Below, piece by piece: positions 54,633 through 61,999 of a stretch of 64,000 bases of DNA (the stretch's first letter is position 1; every line of letters starts with the position of its first letter). The notes under the pieces are model-generated. The model saw only the letters and a list, made by a program, of their open reading frames with translations. It searched no databases and had not been told where the DNA came from. Source of the stretch: Algoriphagus sp. (GTDB lineage: Bacteria; Bacteroidota; Bacteroidia; Cytophagales; Cyclobacteriaceae). Location: NCBI GenBank assembly GCA_023653075.1, contig JAMNXQ010000003.1, positions 31,268 through 95,267 of the forward strand, given 5' to 3'. The position numbers and the translations under genes were made by a program.

Positions 54633-55111
54633 ATCAGGTGATCGCTTACTTCAAGCGATTTGCTGTAGCGCTGCACATTCACGCCAAATTTAACCAAAAA
54701 GTCCACTCCCTCATCCGATCCAATACCCTTGTACTCTGCATAAGAAAAGAGGTAAACAACCTTAGAAATTCCCATTGAAAAAATAATTCGGGCACAAGCA
54801 AGGCATGGAGATAAAGTTACGTATAGGGTAGAACCCTCTACAGAAGTATTGTTCTTTACGGCATAGAGAATGGCATTTTGCTCCGCATGCAGGGCCAAGG
54901 AGCAACTGCCTTTGGAATCCCGAGCACAACCCTCAGCTGGAAATTCTACATCACAATTGTGCGTTCCAGCGGGAGGACCGTTGTAGCCAATCGAAATAAT
55001 TCGGGTATCCTTCGTCAATACGGCTCCCACATGTTTTTTGATGCAATGGGATCGCTTGGCGAGATTTACCGCCAATTCCATATAAATATCGTCAAAATCA
55101 GGTCTGCTCAT
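54629..55111 (-). CDS. Deoxycytidylate deaminase
   Basis: 160 residues. The zinc site is HAEQNAI (H and E of CDA motif 1) and LSPCLACARIIF (two Cys). AVLTKDTRIISIGYNGPPAGTHNCD is typical of dCMP deaminases. It makes dUMP for thymidylate synthesis in the cytoplasm. Converges on murB. Confidence 0.92.
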   Translation of the reverse strand: MSRPDFDDIYMELAVNLAKRSHCIKKHVGAVLTKDTRIISIGYNGPPAGTHNCDVEFPAEGCARDSKGSCSLALHAEQNAILYAVKNNTSVEGSTLYVTLSPCLACARIIFSMGISKVVYLFSYAEYKGIGSDEGVDFLVKFGVNVQRYSKSLEVSDHLI

Positions 55112-55250
55112 GGGTACAATTTGTCAAAAATAGCATTCCTTGCGGTAGACCGAAACACAATCTTCAGAATCCTCGTATTTTTTTCATGAAAAAGATAACT
55201 TAATTTCACCTTTGACTAGTAAACAAAAGAGATTTGTGCCCTTCTCAAAA

Positions 55251-55823
55251 ATGAAAACTGTCCCCATTTATAGCTTTCTCCTTGTTGCTTTTTTATTTTC
55301 CTGCAACACGGCTGAGGTATTCGTGGAAAACAGAGAAATTCCTTTTCAAAAAACCTACCACAGTTTTGTGTTGGTCAATAAGGAACTGGGCATTCCAGGA
55401 TTTGCAGACCCCAAATTGGACCAGCAGGTACTCGAAGCACTCGAAACCCAATTACTAGCCGCAGGGCTTGTATACGATGCCAAACAGCCTGATTTGGTCA
55501 TCCGCTACCACTCTAATGAAGATCCAAGGCAACGAGATCGTGTGGATACGATGAATCCCTATCCTTTCTGGGGAATGCGCATGTACGATCCTTGGTTATT
55601 CAATCCACTTATGAGAAATTACCGCTCCAATGTAACTACCACAAAATACGAGCTCCTCCAAGTAATCCTAGAGGTCATAGATCCAAGTCAAGAAAAGTCC
55701 TTGATGATGCTCACGGGGGTTACTGAGGTATCTTCACCCAAAAGCAAAGCAAAAATTACTTTAAAAGCTTTGGAAAAAACTACAAACACATTTCTTGAAT
55801 TTAATTTCACCCAAACTAAGTAA
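55251..55823 (+). CDS. DUF4136 family lipoprotein
   Basis: 190 residues from ATG 55251 (MKTVPIYSFLL). A lipobox LFSC puts the lipidated Cys at residue 17. The DUF4136 pattern follows: YHSFVLVNKE, LDQQVLEALETQLLAAGL, DLVIRYHSNEDP and the region ending YELLQVILEVIDPSQEK. Outer-membrane or periplasmic; function unknown. It is followed after 2 bases by the DUF962 gene, so they form an operon. Confidence 0.85.
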   Translation: MKTVPIYSFLLVAFLFSCNTAEVFVENREIPFQKTYHSFVLVNKELGIPGFADPKLDQQVLEALETQLLAAGLVYDAKQPDLVIRYHSNEDPRQRDRVDTMNPYPFWGMRMYDPWLFNPLMRNYRSNVTTTKYELLQVILEVIDPSQEKSLMMLTGVTEVSSPKSKAKITLKALEKTTNTFLEFNFTQTK

Positions 55824-55825
55824 GC

Positions 55826-56134
55826 ATGGAAAAGAAGTATACCTCTTTAAAGGAATTTTATCCTTACTACTTAACTGAACACCAGAATCCTACCTCACGC
55901 GTACTTCACTTTATAGGTACAGGATTGGTCTTGGTGGTGCTAGGCGGAGCCATTGCGCTGGCACAATACCTTTGGCTTGCAGCCATTCCAGTAATTGGGT
56001 ATGGTTTCGCTTGGGTTGGGCATTTCTTTTTTGAAAAAAATAAGCCAGCTACCTTCACGTATCCGTTTTACAGTCTCGCATCCGATTTTATCTTATTTTT
56101 TGACCTACTTCGTGGGAAGGAAAAATTTTCTTGA
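55826..56134 (+). CDS. DUF962 (Mpo1-like) membrane protein
   Basis: 102 residues. TSLKEFYPYYLTEHQNPTSRVLHFIGTG has the HxxxxxRxxH arrangement of Mpo1-like proteins (H19, R24, H27); GHFFFEKNKPATF then YPFYSLASDFILFF follows. Two to three membrane helices. In yeast Mpo1 is a dioxygenase for 2-hydroxy fatty acids using histidine-bound iron; in bacteria the activity is inferred only. It begins 2 bases after the DUF4136 gene. Confidence 0.87.
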   Translation: MEKKYTSLKEFYPYYLTEHQNPTSRVLHFIGTGLVLVVLGGAIALAQYLWLAAIPVIGYGFAWVGHFFFEKNKPATFTYPFYSLASDFILFFDLLRGKEKFS

Positions 56135-56253
56135 GAATCCAGTTGAAGTTTCTATTATTTTAAAATCATCTGTAAATTAGGTGATAGGAGAAAATTTGAG
56201 AACCATAATTCAAACCATCCCGATTCAAGTGAGTTAATTCGAAAAAGCAAAAC

Positions 56254-56739
56254 ATGGCTACAGCAAATCCAGAATTAATCGCTGCATTGGAACGCACTGC
56301 TTCCAAACTGCAGCAAGGAGCCTCCTACCAATGGGGACACATGGGTTCTTGCAATTGCGGAAATTTAGCACAAGAACTCACCCCTTTTTCTCGAGCCGAA
56401 ATTCACCAGTACGCCATGCAGCGCCATGGAGACTGGAATGAGCAATTGATCGATTATTGCCCTACAAGTGGCTATCCAATGGATTTGATTGTTTCCAAAA
56501 TGCTCGAGAATGGATTAAGCCTAAACGATTTGGGACACTTGGAACGCCTTTCAGATCCTCAAATCTTGTCTCAAATGGAAAAAGGAAGAAGAGATTCCCT
56601 CTCTAAAAACTCACGTGAAGATGTGATTTTTTACCTGCAAGTTTGGGCTAACTTATTGAGAGAAAAGTGGATTGCTACTCAACCAAATTTAGAAGTACTA
56701 GAAATTGAAAAAAAATTAAAGACTCCATTATTGGTCTAA
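56254..56739 (+). CDS. Conserved-looking protein with a Cys/His motif, function unknown
   Basis: 161 residues, soluble, no signal peptide. A WGHMGSCNCGNLAQELTPFSR segment (residues 27-47) gives H29, C33 and C35; YCPTSGYPMDLIV gives a third Cys. These could bind a metal. The C-terminal half is helical and ends LKTPLLV. I do not recognise the family. Position before the hyperacidic protein gene is not informative. The regular codon use and clean start make it a real gene. Confidence 0.75.
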   Translation: MATANPELIAALERTASKLQQGASYQWGHMGSCNCGNLAQELTPFSRAEIHQYAMQRHGDWNEQLIDYCPTSGYPMDLIVSKMLENGLSLNDLGHLERLSDPQILSQMEKGRRDSLSKNSREDVIFYLQVWANLLREKWIATQPNLEVLEIEKKLKTPLLV

Positions 56740-56796
56740 TTAATTTTTTGGTTTATTTCGTATCGTTGAATCATAAAAACCCTTTTAAAGAAAGTT

Positions 56797-57003
56797 ATGG
56801 AGGATTTTGAAGAAGAATTCGAAGAAATGGATGAGTTTGAAGAAGAAGAGGACGAGTTTGAAGACGATTTTGAGGACGGCTATGACCTCGATGAAGACAA
56901 TGAATTTTTGGATGATAACATTGTCGACTTTGATGAAGAAGAGTCCGATGATGAATTCGATGAATTCGAAGAAGAGGAAGAATTTGATGACGACTTAGAT
57001 TAA
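56797..57003 (+). CDS. 68-residue hyperacidic protein
   Basis: 68 residues of which 46 are Asp or Glu and none is Lys, Arg or His; ten are Phe, spaced 3-6 apart in the pattern F-(D/E)n. The initiator is ATG 56797. The antisense frame is also open but that follows from the low-complexity codon use. Such acidic tracts bind basic proteins or divalent cations, or act as DNA mimics; none of these is demonstrated. It could be a translated low-complexity gene; the start and stop positions are clear. Confidence 0.68.
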   Translation: MEDFEEEFEEMDEFEEEEDEFEDDFEDGYDLDEDNEFLDDNIVDFDEEESDDEFDEFEEEEEFDDDLD

Positions 57004-57092
57004 TTGTTAACCTGAGGCACCTATTTTCTGTCTTGTAATTTCGAGGCATCTCGTCTATCTTTGCTACTTATTCACTGAGAAATTAAACTTAT

Positions 57093-57242
57093 ATGATCCT
57101 ATTAGATATCTTTAGTTCTCCAATTATGCCTGGAGCACAACTGTTTTTATTGATTGTCTGCTCTCTAATTGGGTTAGGAGCCGGTATTTCGTTAATGGAT
57201 GCACGAAATACCTTCTCCAAAAAAAAGAAAAGTGATCATTAA
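57093..57242 (+). CDS. 49-residue single-span membrane protein
   Basis: ATG 57093 to TAA 57240-57242. One membrane helix at about residues 15-34 (QLFLLIVCSLIGLGAGISL) and a basic tail ending FSKKKKSDH. It lies between the acidic protein gene and a good terminator at 57256. Composition supports a real small membrane protein; no family known. Confidence 0.55.
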   Translation: MILLDIFSSPIMPGAQLFLLIVCSLIGLGAGISLMDARNTFSKKKKSDH

Positions 57243-57255
57243 TAAGTCATAGTAC

Positions 57256-57280
57256 AGGAGGCCTCAAGCCTCCTTTTTTT
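57256..57280 (+). terminator. Rho-independent terminator after the 49-residue protein gene
   Basis: AGGAGGC (57256-57262), loop CTCAA, GCCTCCT (57268-57274), then TTTTTT to 57280. It lies 14 bases after the stop at 57242. Confidence 0.85.
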
Positions 57281-57290
57281 ATCCCCACCC

Positions 57291-57749
57291 ATGAAAATCA
57301 ACGGTAAGAGAACCCTGCCCGTTACTTTCTCATTCACCATTTTGTACCTACACCACTTACTACCATCTCTTTTTGTTTGGACTATCGCTAAAATGGATTT
57401 TTCCTCTCAGAAAGTAGCCTTTGACAGTAGAATCCTTTTAAGTGGCGCCTTAATGCTGGTTTTACTTCCCTTGGTCGCTCGTGTGTACGCACGCACACCT
57501 CAAAATCAAATTAGCTTCAACGAAATGCGAAGCTGCTACTTCCATTTAACTCGAAAAACTTTTGAACTGAAAGAGAAAAACTTGAAGCAAGGTCAACTTA
57601 TAGGGCTACGATTTGCTAGTGATGAAAATCTCTTAAGCTTGATAGACCCTACAATCGAAGAGAAATTAACGGCAAAAGATAGTAAACAGCAGCTTACTAA
57701 CTGGAGAGACGATTACCTTCGTGAGTACCTAGTCGAAGACTTTAATTGA
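57291..57749 (+). CDS. Small membrane protein, function unknown
   Basis: 152 residues. Two hydrophobic segments (about residues 13-35 and 48-64) are followed by a soluble tail of about 85 residues with MRSCYFHLTRKTFELKEKN and DDYLREYLVEDFN. No family recognised. It converges on the glycerate kinase gene and overlaps it by 21 bases. Confidence 0.62.
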   Translation: MKINGKRTLPVTFSFTILYLHHLLPSLFVWTIAKMDFSSQKVAFDSRILLSGALMLVLLPLVARVYARTPQNQISFNEMRSCYFHLTRKTFELKEKNLKQGQLIGLRFASDENLLSLIDPTIEEKLTAKDSKQQLTNWRDDYLREYLVEDFN

Positions 57750-58838
57750 AATTACTTTCCTCAAAAGTCCTTGAAATTCTTCTCTCGCTCTTTTTTGGTA
57801 CTCAGGATCCGAAAAATCAAGCGGGGTCAATTCGAGAACCGCATCAAATCCAGAAGCGTATCCCTCTTGACCTGAAGCAATCAAGGCAATTTTTTTTCCG
57901 TGTTTGTGGGCGAGTTGCTTCAATTCAAAACAAGCCTTACCCTCCTCACTTTGAGAATCGTACTGTCCCTCACCCGTGAGGATCCAATCTGCTTTCTTAA
58001 CTTTCTCCTCGAGGTTCACCTGCTTAAAAAAGTATAGTGCGCCGTACTCCAAGGAGCAAGGGAAAAATTGTGCCAACCCGAATGCTATTCCTCCTGCCGC
58101 ACCAAAGCCAGGCTGATCCAAAACAGGACTGTGAGATTTCCGAAGGAGTAATTCCACCATAGCGGCAGTACTAACTTCTGTGGCTTCTATTTCTGCTTCT
58201 TTCAACCCTTTTTGAGGACCAAAAACAGGAACTGCACCTTTGGATCCAAAAAACGGGTTTCTTACGTCACATAAACAAGTAAAGGACACCTCAGGAAGCC
58301 GCAACGGCCGTTGGATATGTCGACAGCTTTTCAAAAACTCAGGAGAAAACGCTGGAATCTCTCTTCCATTTTGATCCAAAAACAAAAAGCCCAAGGCCTG
58401 CAATATACCAGTTCCCAGGTCAATGGTTGCAGATCCACCCAATCCTAAGATCAGGTGCTGAGCTCCTCCTTGAATCGCCTGTTGGATAAGGATTCCTGTT
58501 CCATAGGTAGAAGTTAGACTTGGCTCTCTTGCATAAGTTGACAAAACCCCCAATCCAGAGCAAGTAGATACATCCAAAAAAGCTGTTTTTGAAGATTTAT
58601 CCCAAGCATAGAACCCAACAAGGGATTGCCCAATCGCATTTAAGGAAAGACACTCAATCTTCTCCAATCCCAAGGATTCTGCCAGCAAGGCACAGGTTCC
58701 ATCTCCCCCATCCGCCAGGGCTTGGCTAGCGAATTGGGAAGATGGATACGCCTGAATTAAAACTTCTTCAATAAGAGAAACTGCTTCTAACGCGGTAAAC
58801 GTTCCTTTGTAGGCGTTGGGAGCAATTAAAAATCTCAT
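57729..58838 (-). CDS. Glycerate kinase (GarK family)
   Basis: 369 residues with the motifs of the GarK/GlxK family: NAYKGTFTALEA (residues 8-19), ADGGDGTCALL (about 42-52), LGLGGSATIDLGTGILQALGF (about 133-153) and a late LTGEGQYDSQS. It phosphorylates D-glycerate to 2-phosphoglycerate (or 3-phospho) in the cytoplasm. It overlaps the upstream GH20-symporter fusion by 4 bases (ATGA), so its translation is coupled to that unusual gene. Nothing visible links glycerate to the fusion protein directly. Confidence 0.9.
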   Translation of the reverse strand: MRFLIAPNAYKGTFTALEAVSLIEEVLIQAYPSSQFASQALADGGDGTCALLAESLGLEKIECLSLNAIGQSLVGFYAWDKSSKTAFLDVSTCSGLGVLSTYAREPSLTSTYGTGILIQQAIQGGAQHLILGLGGSATIDLGTGILQALGFLFLDQNGREIPAFSPEFLKSCRHIQRPLRLPEVSFTCLCDVRNPFFGSKGAVPVFGPQKGLKEAEIEATEVSTAAMVELLLRKSHSPVLDQPGFGAAGGIAFGLAQFFPCSLEYGALYFFKQVNLEEKVKKADWILTGEGQYDSQSEEGKACFELKQLAHKHGKKIALIASGQEGYASGFDAVLELTPLDFSDPEYQKRAREEFQGLLRKVISIKVFD

Positions 58839-61804
58839 GCCGTGTTTTGCTTCATTCGCCCAAAGTAATCCTTTGCAGCGGCTTTCACCTTAGGCGCTAG
58901 ATATAGCGCTGCAATCATGTTGGGAAATGCCATCACTGCATACATTCCATCAACCAAACTCACCACCAAATCTAAGGAAGCTACGGCTCCTATCACAATC
59001 GTAACCAAGTAAATATAGTTGTAGTATCCAGCAAACTTTGCCCCAAAGAGGTAACTAGCACATTTTTGACCGTAATAGGAATAGGTAAACATGGTGGAGA
59101 GTGCAAATACCAGTGCAGACACCATCAAAAGGTATTTGCCAATCACCGGTATCCCCAATTCAAAAGCTTCGAGCGTAAGTTTCACCCCATCATTTTCAGA
59201 GTTTTGCCAAACTCCCGTGAGCAAGATAGCAAACGCAGTAAGCGAGCAAACCACTACCGTATCGATGAAAGGACCCAACATGGCAATTAAACCTTCTCGG
59301 ATCGGTTCTTTGGTTTTGGATTGACCATGTACCATCGGAGCAGTACCAAGGCCTGCCTCATTGGAAAATAAGGATCTTCTTGCGCCAATAATGATCACAG
59401 AACCCACCGCCCCACCCATTGCAGCATTACCTGTGAAAGCGTCCACAAAGATGAGTTGAACCACTTCCGGGATGTTTCCAAAATACTGCAGAATGATGAT
59501 TGATACGGAAACAAAATAAATCCCAACCATGAAAGGAACCATTTTGGATGCGGCTGCTGCAATCCGTTGAATTCCCCCTAAAATCACCACCGCCGTCAGC
59601 AGCATCATGATGACTCCGATGATCCAATTATTACGAGTTGATTCTGCTGCAGTTTCTGGCTCCAGCAGCACAGCCTGAACCACAGCCGCCAACTGGTTGG
59701 AAGTAAACACAGACAACAGACCGACGATACCAGCAAAGCAAAAGATATAGGAAAGAAATTTCCATTTTTTCCCCATTCCCTGTTCGATGATGTACATAGG
59801 GCCTCCTTGGATGACCCCTGCCGTATCTTTTCCCCGGTACATGATGGACAGGCTACAGGTGTAGAACTTGGTAGCCATGCCTACAAAAGCAGCCACCCAC
59901 ATCCAAAAAAGTGCTCCCGGACCTCCCATATTGATGGCAATGGCTACGCCTGAAATATTTCCCAAACCAACCGTAGAAGCAATGGCTGACATCAAAGCCT
60001 GTTTGGATGTGATTTCACCTGGAGCTAATTTATCCTCGTATTTTCCTTTCAAAAGTTCGAATGCATGACCTATTTTGGTGAGCGGAACGAAGCCAGAATG
60101 GATAAAAAAAAAGGTGCCTCCTCCCAAAAGTAAAATCAAAATGGGTGGACCCCAGATCCAATTGCTAAAGGCAATAATGCTTTCTTCGAATGCACTCTTT
60201 TTCTTGGTTTCCCAAGTTACTTTAGGGGATTTGTAAAAATTTATTCCCTGAATAGTCCAACGTTCCCCTTGAATCGGAATCCGAGAAGAAAATCCCTTCC
60301 AACTCCTTTTTTCTTTTTTAGTCCAAGCCACCTCTGCGAAAGCTGCCAATCGTGGAAAGGCTAGGTAATTGATATCTTCTAAGTTAGTCACAGTCTCAGA
60401 CCATAGCGGTGCCTCAACACCTAAAATATCGGCATTGGCAAGCCCCTTCACATAGGTAGCAGGATCCCAGAGGTAAGCCGAATCCAATTCAATGTAGGCA
60501 GCCCAGTGCAATCCGATTCGAGAAAGGCTATCGTATTGCATATCCAAATAGGTCTTTTTTGCAGGAGAAAGTAACACCTTATTTCCTTGATTTTTGGCTA
60601 GGATTGCGTTCTCTTCTTTGGCCCAAAATTGAGCAACATTGCCTGGAAGCAATTTTGCAGAGGCCACTTCATCCCATCCTATACTAGTTTTGCCATATTT
60701 GGAGACGATATCTTGCACTCGCTCCACGAAGTAGGCATAGTCGTCCTTTTCGGTGACATGCGATTCATCTCCACCAATGTGAAAATAAGGGCCTGGTGAA
60801 AGTTCGGAAATCTCACGAACCACACTATCCACAAAAGCGTAAGTCACCTCCAATTGCGGTGCAAAAGTACTCCAGCCCACTTCGATTCCCGTGTACATTT
60901 GAGAAGCTTGAGGGGTTGTCAATGGCATTTGGTAATCCAAAGGACTCTTGTTTAGCGAATCTAATCCCTGACCTACAGGTAAGTTGACTCCAGGATTTAA
61001 TTCAGCATAAGACGCCAAGGCAGAATTGGTATGGCCAGGCATATCTATCTCCGGAACGATGGTGATGTATCGCTCCGCTGCATAGGCGACCAATTCCTTG
61101 AAATCATCTTGTGTGTAAAATCCTCCTTTTCCCCCTCCAACTTCAGTAGCACCTCCGATTTCAGTTAATTTAGGCCAGGACTTGATCTCAATTCGCCATC
61201 CTTGATCATCGGTGAGGTGGAGATGGAGGTAATTCAACTTCATGCTGGCCATTTGGTCGATGTAAAACCTGACATCTTCTTTGGAAATAAAATGTCTAGC
61301 GACATCTAGCATGGAGCCTCTGTAAGCAAATTCAGGGGCATCAATGACCTTACCTTGAGGAAGGATCCAATCCCTATTCTGAATGGTAGTTTGTTTGATA
61401 TCAGGCGGGAAAAGTTGAAGGAGCGTTTGCACCCCATAAAAAAGACCCGCTTCTCCAGAAGAAGTAATTCGGATTCCCTCATCAGAAATTTCAAGTTCAT
61501 ACGCTTCAGAAGGCCCGGATCCAGTCAATTCCAAAGCAATTTCACCTGAATCCTTAGAAATAGGTACCGTAAACCCTGTAGCAGGCCTAAGGCTATTGGC
61601 TAAAATTTCACCGATGGAAGTTAATTTTTCAGAGGTGCCAACCAAGTGGATACCTGTCTGAGCTGTTACTTCAAAAGTTCCGCTTCCATCCGTTACCTCT
61701 TGCGGTAATGGAATAAGTCCTGCTTCCGAAAGGGGCGCAGGTTTTTGACAAGATCCTAATACTAGGAGTATTCCAATTAGGAGCATCCAATTTAAATTTT
61801 TCAT
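58835..61804 (-). CDS. GH20 hexosaminidase fused to AGCS sodium:alanine symporter
   Basis: 989 residues from ATG 61804 (MKNLNWMLLIG). Residues 1-18 are a lipoprotein signal with the lipidated Cys at 19 (VLGSC). About 30-508 is a complete GH20 beta-N-acetylhexosaminidase: an N-terminal GH20b domain, LHLTDDQGWRIE, VPEIDMPGH, and catalytic D346-E347 in FHIGGDESH; it ends normally with EVAWT and QGINFY. A short linker (about 525-536) leads into a full AGCS symporter (537-989) with about 11 helices and its signature GGPGALFWMW (627-636) and FSNEAGLGTAP (815-825). No internal ATG lies near the symporter start, so a separate start is unlikely. The chain would place a glycosidase in the periplasm tethered to a sodium-driven amino-acid carrier. 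Overlaps the glycerate kinase gene by 4 bases. Confidence 0.92.
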   Translation of the reverse strand: MKNLNWMLLIGILLVLGSCQKPAPLSEAGLIPLPQEVTDGSGTFEVTAQTGIHLVGTSEKLTSIGEILANSLRPATGFTVPISKDSGEIALELTGSGPSEAYELEISDEGIRITSSGEAGLFYGVQTLLQLFPPDIKQTTIQNRDWILPQGKVIDAPEFAYRGSMLDVARHFISKEDVRFYIDQMASMKLNYLHLHLTDDQGWRIEIKSWPKLTEIGGATEVGGGKGGFYTQDDFKELVAYAAERYITIVPEIDMPGHTNSALASYAELNPGVNLPVGQGLDSLNKSPLDYQMPLTTPQASQMYTGIEVGWSTFAPQLEVTYAFVDSVVREISELSPGPYFHIGGDESHVTEKDDYAYFVERVQDIVSKYGKTSIGWDEVASAKLLPGNVAQFWAKEENAILAKNQGNKVLLSPAKKTYLDMQYDSLSRIGLHWAAYIELDSAYLWDPATYVKGLANADILGVEAPLWSETVTNLEDINYLAFPRLAAFAEVAWTKKEKRSWKGFSSRIPIQGERWTIQGINFYKSPKVTWETKKKSAFEESIIAFSNWIWGPPILILLLGGGTFFFIHSGFVPLTKIGHAFELLKGKYEDKLAPGEITSKQALMSAIASTVGLGNISGVAIAINMGGPGALFWMWVAAFVGMATKFYTCSLSIMYRGKDTAGVIQGGPMYIIEQGMGKKWKFLSYIFCFAGIVGLLSVFTSNQLAAVVQAVLLEPETAAESTRNNWIIGVIMMLLTAVVILGGIQRIAAAASKMVPFMVGIYFVSVSIIILQYFGNIPEVVQLIFVDAFTGNAAMGGAVGSVIIIGARRSLFSNEAGLGTAPMVHGQSKTKEPIREGLIAMLGPFIDTVVVCSLTAFAILLTGVWQNSENDGVKLTLEAFELGIPVIGKYLLMVSALVFALSTMFTYSYYGQKCASYLFGAKFAGYYNYIYLVTIVIGAVASLDLVVSLVDGMYAVMAFPNMIAALYLAPKVKAAAKDYFGRMKQNTA

Positions 61805-61819
61805 AGGGATGATTTTAAT

Positions 61820-61827
61820 CAAACTTA
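61820..61827 (-). promoter_or_regulatory. -7 element of the GH20-symporter gene
   Basis: On the - strand TAAGTTTG matches TAnnTTTG exactly, 16 bases before the ATG at 61804; the transcript would have a very short leader. No TTG lies at the -33 spacing, so confidence is limited. Confidence 0.35.
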
Positions 61828-61999
61828 CTTTAAAATATCAAAAGTCTGATTTCAGAAAGCTGAAAAATTATACTTTTTCAAAAGATCAAGCGTGTAAGGA
61901 AGAATCATGGAGGTCCATTGGAATAAAAATCCTTTTTGCTTTCTGACTTTTCAATTTTTTAGACTTACTTGAGAGTTCGAAAACACCTTTTCTATTCCC

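Noticed and set aside
56795-57049. 84-codon open frame antisense to the hyperacidic protein
   Set aside because: The frame is rich in His, Arg, Leu and Pro because it mirrors GAA/GAT codons; it is a shadow of the acidic gene.
60190-60260. Possible frameshift or lost stop joining hexosaminidase and symporter
   Set aside because: The frame is continuous with sensible codons on both sides and both domains are complete, so I treat the fusion as real, pending check of the reads.
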